The notes under the pieces were generated by a model that saw nothing but the letters and a program-made list of their open reading frames with translations, was not told where the DNA came from and did no database searches. Positions 19,909 through 28,162 of a stretch of 64,000 nt of DNA are shown one piece after another. The translations under genes were made by a program, and so were the position numbers. Every line of letters begins with the position of its first letter. Position 1 is the first letter of the stretch. Origin of the DNA: JAJVID01 sp963743425 (lineage in GTDB: Bacteria > Acidobacteriota > Blastocatellia > RBC074); contig CAVUPU010000005.1 of NCBI GenBank assembly GCA_963743425.1, positions 310,001 through 374,000 of the forward strand, written 5' to 3'.

Positions 19909-20948
19909 GGCGCTGTGTGCAACTCCTCGAAGCTTTTCGTGTAGATTCCGCTCGGGCCGAAGATGTCTTGCGAGACCTTCTTCCACCCGCCCAGGAAATC
20001 TATCTTCCAAACGTCGCCAGCCGGCTGAAACTGCGCGGTGACCTCTTGCGCCGTGGCCGGTTCCACGGGCCGCAAACCGTATCTTGCGAAGACGCGCTGC
20101 GCGTCCCGCGTCCAGAGGAAATTGATAAATCCCTCGGCCACCCGCCGGACGTCGTGCTTGTCAACGTAGGCGTCGACCAGCGCGACGGGGTTCTCGATAA
20201 GAATAGTCGAGCGTGGGATGACATAGTCGTACTTTTGCCCGGCCTGGCGTCCCACCAGAACTTCATTCTCATATGTGATCGCGACGTCGCCGACGCCTTT
20301 CTCGAAATTGGTAATCGATTCGCGCGCGCCTTTGTCCATGATCGAAACGTTACGCAGCGCGCGTTCGAGAAACTCCCGCGCGGCGCGCGGGTCGTCTTTG
20401 GGAACGCCCGCGTAGCCGCGCAGCGCGGCGCCGTAAAGAGCGACGATGTTCCACTGCGCGCCGCCTGAAGTTCTCGGATCGGGCGTCAAGACTTTCAAGC
20501 CGGGCCTGACGAGATCCGTCCAGTCGCGGATGCCGAGCGGGTTGCCCGGCCTGACGGCGATGACCACCAGCGAAGTGGAGACAATCCCCCGGTATTGGTT
20601 AGCCTGCCAGTCGCGCCGGATCAATCCGGCCTCGGCGATTCTTGTTACGTCGCTTTCAAGCGAGAGCGCGGCGATGTCCGCCTCGAATCCGCTGGTGATG
20701 GCGCGCGACTGCGCCCCGCTGGCCTGATACGACTCCTGAAATTCGACCTCCTGCCCTGTATTCGCCTTCCAGTATTTTTGAAATTCGGGAATGATTGCCT
20801 TGCTATACGCCTCGCGCGGCGTCGTGTAGGCTCCGAGCGTCAGCGTCGCCTCGCCGTCGGAATCGGATGGCCTGCCGCAGCCTGTCGCCAGAAACGATAG
20901 CGACAGGAAGATAACCACAAGAAAACGTGGATATAACGGTAGGGGCAA
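19905..20948 (-). CDS. sbp: Sulfate-binding lipoprotein (periplasmic component)
   Basis: The mature protein (~325 residues) is a type-II periplasmic binding protein of the Sbp/CysP group: ASGAQSRAITSGFEADIAALSLESDV, NPLGIRDWTDL, PDPRTSGGAQWN. A lipobox FLATGC follows a hydrophobic stretch, so it is a lipoprotein, possibly lipidated by the Lgt encoded at 58.7 kb. The frame is open upstream to ATG 21089, but that extension runs straight through a palindromic repeat. I prefer TTG 20948 (or GTG 20918), which puts the lipobox Cys near residue 23. Start confidence is low; identity is high. Confidence 0.9.
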   Translation of the reverse strand: MPLPLYPRFLVVIFLSLSFLATGCGRPSDSDGEATLTLGAYTTPREAYSKAIIPEFQKYWKANTGQEVEFQESYQASGAQSRAITSGFEADIAALSLESDVTRIAEAGLIRRDWQANQYRGIVSTSLVVIAVRPGNPLGIRDWTDLVRPGLKVLTPDPRTSGGAQWNIVALYGAALRGYAGVPKDDPRAAREFLERALRNVSIMDKGARESITNFEKGVGDVAITYENEVLVGRQAGQKYDYVIPRSTILIENPVALVDAYVDKHDVRRVAEGFINFLWTRDAQRVFARYGLRPVEPATAQEVTAQFQPAGDVWKIDFLGGWKKVSQDIFGPSGIYTKSFEELHTAP

Positions 20949-21016
20949 ACCTGTGTGTCCGCCCCGGTGATTGCGCGTAAACCCTGTCCGGGGCAGACAC
21001 ACAGGTCTGCCCCTAC
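20939..21016. repeat. Long palindromic repeat, family A (copy 2), inside sbp 5' region
   Basis: Arms GTAGGGGCAAACCTGTGTG and complement enclose ~38 bases. The copy lies in the untranslated leader or the first codons of sbp, depending on the start used. In the leader it would form a stable hairpin between operator and start. Confidence 0.9.
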
Positions 21017-21115
21017 GCTGATTCGCGAACCGCTCTAAAGAGCCGCGCCCATTCACAATGCGCCGATTGTTTTCATCCTGTTTCAGCATCACATTTCTCG
21101 CTTCGCGGATCGCGC

Positions 21116-21140
21116 AACTCCTACTTTATCGCTAGGAGTT
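21116..21140. promoter_or_regulatory. Candidate Rrf2 operator upstream of sbp
   Basis: A perfect dyad: AACTCCTA, nine bases, TAGGAGTT. The same layout with one mismatch per arm occurs at 21648-21672 in front of the Rrf2 regulator gene. The pairing suggests that this regulator controls the sbp-cysT-cysW genes. Confidence 0.6.
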
Positions 21141-21192
21141 ATGCGGTGAGCGATTTTGATGACCTGATGAAGAACTGATTTGTGAGGGGAAA

Positions 21193-21642
21193 TTACTTAC
21201 GGGAAGAGTTCAGGCTAACCAGGTTTGTCTGGTTAGCCGGCGTACAGAGGTCTGCGATGGTGGTCTGGTCAAGGACGCCGACGAGCGCCGCCCGCGCTCT
21301 GGCCCAAAGCGTCTTCAGCCCGCAGGAAGGCTCGAATTCGCATGGCTCGTAGTCGTAAGAGCTGACGCACCCCATCGGCGCGAGCCTGCCGTCGAGAGTC
21401 CGGATGACTTCGCCCGCCGTGATCAGAGTCGCCGGGCGCGCCAGACGATAGCCGCCGATGGCGCCCATCTGGCTGGTCACAAGCCCCGATTCCTTGAGCG
21501 TCTTGAGAATTTGTTCGAGATATTTGACCGGCACGTTCCACCGCTCGGCGATCTCGCGAGCCGGTATAGCTTCGCGCCCGCTGTTGCTGGCGAGATAGAT
21601 CAGCGCCCTTAACCCGTATTCGCTTTTGGTGGAGACGTTCAT
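21193..21642 (-). CDS. Rrf2 family transcriptional regulator (probable sulfur-metabolism regulator)
   Basis: This 149-residue winged-helix protein begins MNVSTKSEYGLRALIYLA and has REIAERWNVPVKYLEQIL as its DNA-recognition region and GAIGGYRLARP as its wing. Three cysteines (C92, C101, C107) sit where IscR-like members bind an Fe-S cluster, but with longer spacing (x8, x5). Members such as CymR control cysteine and sulfur genes. Its position between cysA and sbp, and the shared palindromes, point to that role here. The operator copy overlaps its own ribosome site, so it probably represses itself. Confidence 0.88.
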   Translation of the reverse strand: MNVSTKSEYGLRALIYLASNSGREAIPAREIAERWNVPVKYLEQILKTLKESGLVTSQMGAIGGYRLARPATLITAGEVIRTLDGRLAPMGCVSSYDYEPCEFEPSCGLKTLWARARAALVGVLDQTTIADLCTPANQTNLVSLNSSRK

Positions 21643-21647
21643 TTATG

Positions 21648-21672
21648 AATTCCTATCAAATGACTGGGAGTT
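21648..21672. promoter_or_regulatory. Candidate Rrf2 operator at its own gene (autoregulation)
   Basis: On the minus strand: AACTCCCA, nine bases, TAGGAATT. It ends 5 bases before the regulator's ATG, and the right arm TAGGA is also the likely Shine-Dalgarno. Layout and half-sites match the site at 21116-21140. Confidence 0.6.
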
Positions 21673-21784
21673 TATACAGCAGGATAATCCCTGGCGTCAA
21701 ACAAAAAATGCTGGACAAAAAATGCAATCTGTGCGCGCCAATGGTTCGCGTCTCCCCGCCGCATAGCGGCGCAAGAAGGATACG

Positions 21785-22978
21785 CTACTGCTGTTGAGCT
21801 TTTGCGCCCGATTCACTGCGGAGCGGGTAATGCGGCAGGAGCCTGTAGCCCTTCAGCCCGACGACCACCAGATCGCCGGCAGCCAATTCCATGTCGGAGG
21901 CGTCCCACTTGTTGCGCGTGATTACGATGGGAAAGCCGTCGGCTTGAGAGTCGGGCGCCAGCGAGAGGGCTCGCGGCTTTTGCGCGTCCGGTTCGGCCTC
22001 GGCGCCTTGATGAGCCCACAGCATAAGGCGCGCGACCAGCCTTTCGCTGTGGCCGATGTAAGAGATGTCTTCGACCACGGCGCGCCCGAGCGAGTAAGGA
22101 GTGTCGAGCAGTTGGGGCTGGAAATTGAGGATGACGTCTTCGGGTCGGAAGATGACTTTGACGGGTTGGCGTTCTGAGAGCAGCGGAGCGTCAGGAGTAG
22201 CTCTGAGCCTGATTCGTCCGATGGTCACCTTCCCTTCGACCCAACGCCCCAACAACACGTTGGCCGCCCCAAGGAACGTGGCGACGAACTCGTTGCGCGG
22301 CCGGTTGTAGACTTCAAATGGCGCGCCAATCTGTTCGATTCGCCCCTGGTTGAGCACGATGATGCGGTCAGCCAGCTCCAGCGCCTCCTCCTGATCGTGC
22401 GTGATGAAGAGCGCGGGGATGTTCATTTCGCGCAGCAAGGCGCGAATCTCACGCCGCAGTTCGAGACGAGTGACCGCGTCAAGCGCGCTGAACGGTTCGT
22501 CAAAGAGCATCGCGGCGGGGTGGAAAGCCAGCGCCCGCGCCAGAGCCACGCGCTGCCGCTGTCCGCCGGAGAGCTGCGACGGGTACTTCTTGCGATGCTC
22601 GCGAAGATTGATGAGGTCGAGCATCTCTTCCACGGTTCGCTCAATCTCCGCTCCGGGCAGCTTGCGCGCCTCCAGTCCGAAGGCGATGTTCCGCTCCGCG
22701 GTCTTGCGTTGAAAGAGCGCGTGCTCCTGAAAGACCACGCCCAGCTCGCGCTTTTGCGGCGGCAGAAGGCGGGCCAATTTCCCGTTCAGATAGACCTCTC
22801 CGGCGTCGGGCTGCTCCAATCCCGCGATGATTCGCAGCAGAGTGGTCTTGCCGCTCCCGGACGGGCCAAGCGCGACCAACACCTCGCCCGCGGCGATCTC
22901 AAAGCTAATGTCGTCGAGAACCCGCTGCCCCCCTAGATTCTTCGAGAGGCCCTTGACGCTGATGGCCGGCTGTCGCAT
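21785..22978 (-). CDS. cysA: Sulfate/thiosulfate ABC transporter ATP-binding protein CysA
   Basis: This 397-residue ATPase drives the CysT/CysW channel. Walker A GPSGSGKTT, Q-loop VFQEHALF, signature LSGGQRQRVALARAL, Walker B AMLFDEPFSALD and switch His ITHDQEEAL are all present. The C-terminal ~160 residues form the TOBE-like regulatory domain (VKVIFRPEDVILN). ATG 22978 begins MRQPAISVKG, the normal family start; the frame upstream overlaps the M48 protease gene and is not used. It is separated from the other transporter genes by the Rrf2 gene. Confidence 0.94.
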   Translation of the reverse strand: MRQPAISVKGLSKNLGGQRVLDDISFEIAAGEVLVALGPSGSGKTTLLRIIAGLEQPDAGEVYLNGKLARLLPPQKRELGVVFQEHALFQRKTAERNIAFGLEARKLPGAEIERTVEEMLDLINLREHRKKYPSQLSGGQRQRVALARALAFHPAAMLFDEPFSALDAVTRLELRREIRALLREMNIPALFITHDQEEALELADRIIVLNQGRIEQIGAPFEVYNRPRNEFVATFLGAANVLLGRWVEGKVTIGRIRLRATPDAPLLSERQPVKVIFRPEDVILNFQPQLLDTPYSLGRAVVEDISYIGHSERLVARLMLWAHQGAEAEPDAQKPRALSLAPDSQADGFPIVITRNKWDASDMELAAGDLVVVGLKGYRLLPHYPLRSESGAKAQQQ

Positions 22979-22985
22979 GGACGTT

Positions 22986-24413
22986 CTACCTCGCGAAGCG
23001 CAAACTGCGAATGATCTTCTCGAACGCAGGTTTGTAAACGTCGGATTCGTCCTCAGGCGCAATGGTGATGACGTAAAACATCCGGCCGTCAGCCGTCACG
23101 GTCGTGTAGGTCACGTCGACCTCGACGACCCCGTTGATCGCCGAGGGGCCTGAGATGACCGCGTAATATCCTTCCTGCCCGCCGAAATCGATCGGCTGCG
23201 GCTGGCGCGCGATCTGGAAATCCGGATTGCTTTCGATCTGTTGTTGGACGAAAGCTTCGGTGGCCGACCGCAGGTCTGGCTGCTGGGCGCTGCGCGCGCC
23301 GACGAAAATTCCATGGGTGACCATCTGGCTGTCTTTGTATTTTCCGTAAGCGCCCTTCGGCGCGAAGATCAGTTCGGATTCGCTCGCCTTGAGCGCGTCC
23401 CAGTTCGCGGGGACCTGAACGGCGAATGATTTATCGTTCGGCTGGTAGTCATTGAATTGCGCCGATGGCCGTGGCGGGCGGACGCCGAGTTCGATGTCGG
23501 TCGGGTCTTCGCCGATGCGCCGCAACCGGCTCTCTTCGCTCAACGACGGTTCGCGTCCGATCAAGCCCGATTTGACGGCGTCGAATTCGGGCGTCGTGTG
23601 AATTGGATTCAAGGAGATGGGTAGCCGGGAAATCTCTTCGGCGATGTATTTGACCCGGTTGCCGGGGTCCGGGTGATCACTCATCATTTCAGGCACACGC
23701 TGCCCGCCCTGCGCCGCGAGCGTTTTGAAGAAGTTGGCCATGTCTCGCGGGTCGTATCCGGCTTCGACCATAATCCGCGCGCCCTCCAGATCGGCCTCTT
23801 TTTCAGCGGCGCGCCCGTATTTCAAAAAGAGCATGTTCGCGCCAAGCCCGCCGATGGCGCCGACGGCCTCCCCCAGATCGGAATTTTCGCCTCCCCCAGC
23901 GATACTCCCCAAGATACCCAGCCCCGCGCGCGCCAGTTGCGCCTTCGTCGCCTGATTGGTGCCGTGACGCAGAGCCACGTGCGCGATCTCGTGCGCCATT
24001 ACGCCGGCCAATTCACCCTCGTTGCGGGCGGCCGCAATCGCGCCGGCGTTGACGAACAAAAACCCGCCGGGCAAGGCGAACGCGTTGATCTCGCGCGTCG
24101 CAACGACTCGAAATTGATACGGGAATCTTTCGCCGGCGGCTTTCACCGCCAGCTTCGCGCCGAGCTGTTTAACGTAAGCATCGATCTCCGGATCGTCGAG
24201 CATCGGCGTCTCGACCAGAATCTGCTGAGCCGATTGGCGGCCGATCTCGACATCCTGCTCGGGGGTGAAGAGGTTGAAGCCCGGTTTGAAGCGTGGCTGC
24301 GAGCGCGAACCCGGAGGCGCCTTCATTTCGCCTTGCCGCGACCCGCCACAATTCAATTGCCCAACGAGCAACGAAACCGCCAATAATGACAGCGCTATTC
24401 TGCGTCCGACCAT
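22986..24413 (-). CDS. M48 family metalloprotease, lipoprotein
   Basis: This 475-residue protein begins with a lipoprotein signal (LSLLAVSLLVGQLNC). The protease domain carries HEIAHVALRHG (HExxH) and the distal zinc ligand in EKEADLEGARIM, resembling BepA/LoiP-type periplasmic proteases that maintain outer-membrane proteins. Residues ~310-475 form a second domain (SFAVQVPANWDAL, FYVITIAPEDESDVYKPAFEKIIRSL) like those found in secreted stress proteins. It ends 8 bases before cysA starts, so it may be the first gene of that transcript. Confidence 0.9.
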   Translation of the reverse strand: MVGRRIALSLLAVSLLVGQLNCGGSRQGEMKAPPGSRSQPRFKPGFNLFTPEQDVEIGRQSAQQILVETPMLDDPEIDAYVKQLGAKLAVKAAGERFPYQFRVVATREINAFALPGGFLFVNAGAIAAARNEGELAGVMAHEIAHVALRHGTNQATKAQLARAGLGILGSIAGGGENSDLGEAVGAIGGLGANMLFLKYGRAAEKEADLEGARIMVEAGYDPRDMANFFKTLAAQGGQRVPEMMSDHPDPGNRVKYIAEEISRLPISLNPIHTTPEFDAVKSGLIGREPSLSEESRLRRIGEDPTDIELGVRPPRPSAQFNDYQPNDKSFAVQVPANWDALKASESELIFAPKGAYGKYKDSQMVTHGIFVGARSAQQPDLRSATEAFVQQQIESNPDFQIARQPQPIDFGGQEGYYAVISGPSAINGVVEVDVTYTTVTADGRMFYVITIAPEDESDVYKPAFEKIIRSLRFAR

Positions 24414-24427
24414 TCTGGGGCCTCCTT

Positions 24428-24541
24428 GAGCAGAAAGTGAAAAGTCGAAGTGGAGAGTGGAGAGTCAAAGTTGGAAGTGGAAGTGTCGTTTCCAAATCAA
24501 ACTTTCTACTTTTCCGACTTTCCCCATTCCACTCCCCCTTC
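24428..24541. repeat. Imperfect inverted repeat of GAAAGTGGAGAG-type units (family K)
   Basis: Purine-rich AGAAAGTGAAAAGTCG-AGTGG is followed by its imperfect complement ACTTTCTACTTTTCCGAC..CCACTCC. It fills the space between msrB and the M48 gene. A related purine/pyrimidine-biased stretch occurs at 30.0-30.2 kb. Confidence 0.55.
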
Positions 24542-25062
24542 TACTGCTTCACAAACTTCAGCGATGCCGAATTGATGCAGTAGCGCAATCCGGTCGGCTG
24601 CGGCCCGTCATCGAAGACGTGACCGAGATGGGCGTCGCAGCGGCTGCACAGGACCTCGATGCGGCGCATGCCGAGGTTGTTATCGGTTTCGGTCGCGACG
24701 TTCTCTTTCACCACCGGCTGCCAGAAGCTGGGCCAGCCCGTGCCCGAATCGAATTTTGTCTTCGAACTGAAAAGTTCCTGCTCGCAGCCTGCGCAAACGT
24801 AGACGCCTTTCTCGTGATTATTCCAGAGTTCGCCCGTGAAGGCGCGCTCGGTCCCCTTCTTGCGCATGACCTGAAATTGCAGCGGCGTTAGTATCTTCGC
24901 CCATTCCTCGTCGGTCTTGGCGACCTTTTCGATCTTCTTCGACTCCATCTTAGTTTCCTCCTTCCCTTTCGATTTCGGAGATTGTTTAGGCGCTTGCGCG
25001 AGGCAATACGCGCCGAGAAACAGACATCCAGCCAGAATAGCAATAGTCTTTTTCATCATCAT
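24541..25062 (-). CDS. msrB: Secreted peptide-methionine (R)-S-oxide reductase MsrB
   Basis: This 173-residue protein has an N-terminal signal peptide (TIAILAGCLFLGAYCLAQ) and a Lys/Glu-rich linker before the catalytic domain. The domain contains the zinc-binding pairs CAGC and CSRC, the substrate-pocket GTGWPSFWQP, and the catalytic Cys in RYCINSASL. It reduces methionine-R-sulfoxide, here in the periplasm. No MsrA or electron-donor gene is next to it. Confidence 0.94.
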   Translation of the reverse strand: MMMKKTIAILAGCLFLGAYCLAQAPKQSPKSKGKEETKMESKKIEKVAKTDEEWAKILTPLQFQVMRKKGTERAFTGELWNNHEKGVYVCAGCEQELFSSKTKFDSGTGWPSFWQPVVKENVATETDNNLGMRRIEVLCSRCDAHLGHVFDDGPQPTGLRYCINSASLKFVKQ

Positions 25063-25265
25063 TCCTCCTCAATGCGCGGTTCAGTGGATTGCTGACGTTT
25101 TCAGTTCGCTTGGGCATCCATGCTTTGGAAATGATTTTACGACACATACAAACCTTCGGTCACATAATTGGGGATGTTCAAGTTCGATCCCCTTGCCGCA
25201 GAGCGGCTTTTGAGTTTAGCCCAGGATTTATGGTATTTGAAAATCAACCCCGGCCATCTTTCTTC

Positions 25266-25455
25266 AGTCCCGGAGGGACGGCGGATATTAGCCGGTGGTG
25301 GAACCACCGGAATCGAGGCGCCAACACATTTTGAAAGCCCCGGAGGGGCGATGGACCGGAGTTGCGTCTGTCGCCCCTCCGGGGCTAGGTAAATTCACTT
25401 TCAACTCTTCCGGTGGTTTTACCACCGGCTAATATCTGGCCGCCCCTCCGGGGCT
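25266..25455. repeat. Intergenic repeat block, family H (copy 2)
   Basis: Several units combine CCCGGAGGGGCG with ATTAGCCGGTGGTGGAACCACCGG and complements, at least two in each orientation. It resembles the block at 9655-9893. The stretch 25063-25265 before it shows no gene or clear signal. Confidence 0.8.
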
Positions 25456-25531
25456 ATGGCCGAACTTAATTCTCAAAGACCATCAACGCTCGCTATTATC
25501 TCACCTGCGGCATATGTAATCTATCTGATCG

Positions 25532-25936
25532 TTAGGCGCGACACCATGTTCGACCGTGCTTATCCCTGATATGTGCTGGAAGCTTGCTTGCCTTCATACG
25601 TCTTCCGCACTGACGACATTCAACGTTTGTATATGGAGGCAGCTTAGGATCAATTTCCATGCGTCTCAGGTGGCTATTCAATTTGTTCGCTGGAACCCGA
25701 GCCTGGCATCGCGGACATTCGACGTCTGAAGGTTTGATTAGCTCTTGTATCTTTGGGTAAATTTCTTTGGGTAAATAATGACAGTCATGCGTTGGCCAAC
25801 CATATCAGCGGCAATCAAAAAAAACCTTACTCCCACAAGTGCATTCGAAATAAACGACCGGGACACCACAATAAGAACATGAGGTTCTATAGCAAGCAAT
25901 TACGTAACAAGACGAACCATGCGTTGGAACGGACAT
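25532..25936 (-). pseudogene. Small zinc-finger/zinc-ribbon protein with one in-frame TGA
   Basis: On the minus strand, ATG 25936 opens a frame with SCSYCGVPVVYFECTCGSKV and FFD, then TGA at 25805-25807. The same frame continues without further stop as YGWPTHDCHY, two CxxC fingers (VECPRCQARV, VECRQCGRRM) each followed by His ligands (LNSHLRR, LPAHIRDKH), and TAA at 25532. The family-like run KVFFD..GWP..HDC spans the TGA, so both halves belong to one protein of ~134 residues. Base composition is more A/T-rich than the neighbours. The TGA may be a true nonsense mutation, a base error, or recoding. Confidence 0.6.
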
Positions 25937-26023
25937 TGAAACTATCTCCAACCTTTAACGCTATTGGCTATATCCCATCAAATCTAATGCGCAAGCATCC
26001 AACATCATCAAAAATAGATGCTT

Positions 26024-27214
26024 TTAGGACTTCGCGCCGCTCCCGGCCAGATGTTTTTCGTAGGCCTTCGTCTCAAGGATATTTTTGATCTCGTCAACGA
26101 TCCGTTCGATCTCTTCGCCGGTGTTGAAGAAATGCGGGCCGATGCGGATGCCCGCGCCGGGGCGATAATCAACCAGAGCGTCGCGCGCCGCAAGTTCGCG
26201 GACGACCTCGCCCGCGTGCGGAACGTCAATGATAACCGAACCGCCGCGCTTCGATGAATCCCGCGGCGAATTGACCCGCCATCCCTGCTCGTCGGCCAGC
26301 TCGATCAGACGCTCGGTCAGACGGATCGATTTCGCGCGGATGCGCTCGACGCCGATCTCGTTGATGATGTCGTAACCGCCTTCAGCCGCGTAGAGAGCCG
26401 GAATTGCCGGCGAGCCGTGCAGGAAGCGGTGAATGTCGCTGGCGTAATCGATCTCGCCCGGCTCGAACGCGAAGGGGGCGCGATGAGCCATCCAGCCGGT
26501 GACTTTCGGTTCGAGTTTGTCGCGCAATTCAGGCCGCACGTAGAGATAACCCGCCCCCGGCCCGCCGCACAACCATTTCACCGACCCGCCCGTAGCGAAG
26601 TCCACATCAAGCTCTTTGACGCTGAACGGAACCGCGCCCGCCGATTGATAGGCGTCGAGCACGACCAGCGCGCCGACGCGATGCGCCTTCTCGACGATGG
26701 CTTTGACATCCTGAATGTAGGCGCTTTTGAAGAGGACATGAGAAATTGGTACAAGCAGCGTCTCTTCGTCAATCGCGTCGACCATCCGCTGTGTGTCAAT
26801 CGTGATCCCGTCGTCGCTCGGAACCTCGAAGACACGGGCGCCGGCGGCGCGGGCGTGGGCTTCGTAAACGTACATCACCGACGGGAAGTTCATCGCCTCG
26901 TAAACGATCTTGTTGCGTTTCCGCGAGAGATCGAAGCAGGAGATGATGATCGACTGGCAGACCGAAACGTTCTGATGCATCGCCACTGATCCCGGATCGG
27001 CGCCGATGATCCGCGCTATCTTGTCGCCGGTGGAGACTGGCATTTCCCACCAACCATCTTCCCAGGCGCGAATCCCGCGCGTCGCCCACATGTCCGCGTA
27101 ATCGCGCAGCCGGTCGTAGACTCGCTCAGGCATCGCGCCGAGCGAATGATTGATCAGGTAGAGAGTCTTTTCGAGAATCGGAAATTGCGAGCGGTAAGAA
27201 AGCAGTTCTTCCAT
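26024..27214 (-). CDS. kynU: Kynureninase-like PLP-dependent enzyme (class V aminotransferase fold)
   Basis: This 396-residue enzyme cleaves kynurenine to anthranilate and alanine if the kynureninase call is right. The PLP-binding lysine lies in ATGGSVKWLCGGPGAGYLYV, preceded by VLDAYQSAGAVPF. LINHSLGAMP at the start and DYRPGAGIRIGPHFFNT at the end are typical. ATG 27214 has GGAGG 6 bases upstream; the frame further upstream lacks such a site. The nearby tryptophan 2,3-dioxygenase supports the pathway role. A generic class V aminotransferase remains possible. Confidence 0.82.
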   Translation of the reverse strand: MEELLSYRSQFPILEKTLYLINHSLGAMPERVYDRLRDYADMWATRGIRAWEDGWWEMPVSTGDKIARIIGADPGSVAMHQNVSVCQSIIISCFDLSRKRNKIVYEAMNFPSVMYVYEAHARAAGARVFEVPSDDGITIDTQRMVDAIDEETLLVPISHVLFKSAYIQDVKAIVEKAHRVGALVVLDAYQSAGAVPFSVKELDVDFATGGSVKWLCGGPGAGYLYVRPELRDKLEPKVTGWMAHRAPFAFEPGEIDYASDIHRFLHGSPAIPALYAAEGGYDIINEIGVERIRAKSIRLTERLIELADEQGWRVNSPRDSSKRGGSVIIDVPHAGEVVRELAARDALVDYRPGAGIRIGPHFFNTGEEIERIVDEIKNILETKAYEKHLAGSGAKS

Positions 27215-27249
27215 GGAAACCTCCGCGAATTGTAGTTTAAAGGTTTGGC

Positions 27250-27420
27250 TCATTTCTTGCCAAACTTATTGTTCATCATGCGCAGGTCTGTATCGCGCAA
27301 CACGAGTGGTGTGAAATAATCGTAACCAGCGACAAAAGAACTTTCAATAAGCTGAACGAGCGTCTTATATTGATGCTCGTTGATTTGATCCACGCTAAAA
27401 CCTGTTGGGTCCTCGTGATG
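27250..27420 (-). pseudogene. C-terminal gene remnant of unknown family
   Basis: A frame on the minus strand reads PLDHHEDPTGFSVDQINEHQ and continues with VQLIESSFVAGYDYF, ending GKK-TGA. It looks like real protein but has no ATG; a GTG (VDQINEHQ) could start a 47-residue peptide. It ends 36 bases before the kynureninase start. I do not recognise it. Confidence 0.3.
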
Positions 27421-27456
27421 ATCAAGTGGGAGTGGCCGTCTTATTCGGTTAAGCCG

Positions 27457-28158
27457 TTATAGAGTCGGCGCTTCGGCAGCCTCCAAACACTCGAAGAAGC
27501 GATCAGCCTCTTCAAAATCGGGAATGACGTGTTTCGCCCCGGCCTCGCGCAACATCTCGGCTCGCGCCCCACTTGCGACGCCGACGAAAGCCAGTCCGAG
27601 TCGCGCCGCCGTCCTGACGTCCCAGACGCCGTCGCCCACCGAGACAATACGATCGAAATTTTCGCGCCGGTAATGATTCCGCGAACGCGAGATGGCCGCG
27701 CCGACTATTGATTCGCGCGCGACGCCGTCTTCGGCGAAACCGCCGGGAACTCCCTGGTAATTGATGCTCGCGGCGCGCAACTTCATTTCGGCGGACGGCT
27801 GCCAGCATCCGGTGGCGATCGCTTTCGACCAACGGCGACTCTCCACGAGCCGATTGAACGTCTCGGCCGCGCGGGGAATCTCTGCGAAATACGACCGGTC
27901 CATCAGATGCTGCTCTTCCAACAGATCAACCAGACGTTGTTTGATCGCGCCTGATTCGTGGTCGCGCGGGTCTCGCCCGAAATAATGCTGGAACAGATGC
28001 CGCATGAGACCCGAATCGCTGACGTGCGGGCAACCAATCCAATGATCGGCGAGGACCTCGAGGCCGTGAGTGTCAGCGAAGGCGCGAGTGAAGCAGATTT
28101 CATCTACGCGACTGGTTTGCGTCAGAGTTCCGTCAATGTCAAAGATTACGAGTTTCAT
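27457..28158 (-). CDS. HAD superfamily hydrolase (phosphatase-like)
   Basis: This 233-residue protein starts with the nucleophile motif FDIDGTL. It has a helical cap (residues ~15-90), motif II IATGC and motif IV VGDGVWDVRTAARLGLAFVGV, so the Rossmann core is complete. It most resembles phosphoglycolate-phosphatase-type HADs acting on small phosphorylated metabolites. It lies between tdo and kynU in the same direction; this is the position where a formylkynurenine hydrolase would be expected, but a HAD is not a known replacement. Confidence 0.85.
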   Translation of the reverse strand: MKLVIFDIDGTLTQTSRVDEICFTRAFADTHGLEVLADHWIGCPHVSDSGLMRHLFQHYFGRDPRDHESGAIKQRLVDLLEEQHLMDRSYFAEIPRAAETFNRLVESRRWSKAIATGCWQPSAEMKLRAASINYQGVPGGFAEDGVARESIVGAAISRSRNHYRRENFDRIVSVGDGVWDVRTAARLGLAFVGVASGARAEMLREAGAKHVIPDFEEADRFFECLEAAEAPTL

Positions 28159-28162
28159 TGAA

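Noticed and set aside
9655..25455. Repeat blocks H considered as a CRISPR array
   Set aside because: Units occur in both orientations with irregular spacing and no unique spacers of constant length; no cas genes are present.
25805..25807. TGA as selenocysteine codon
   Set aside because: No SECIS-like hairpin is obvious just downstream, and the aligned family position is not a known Cys/Sec site.
25753..26088. 111-codon forward ORF in the 25.5-26 kb gap
   Set aside because: It is antisense to the zinc-finger gene, has a composition unlike a folded protein and overlaps the kynureninase 3' end.
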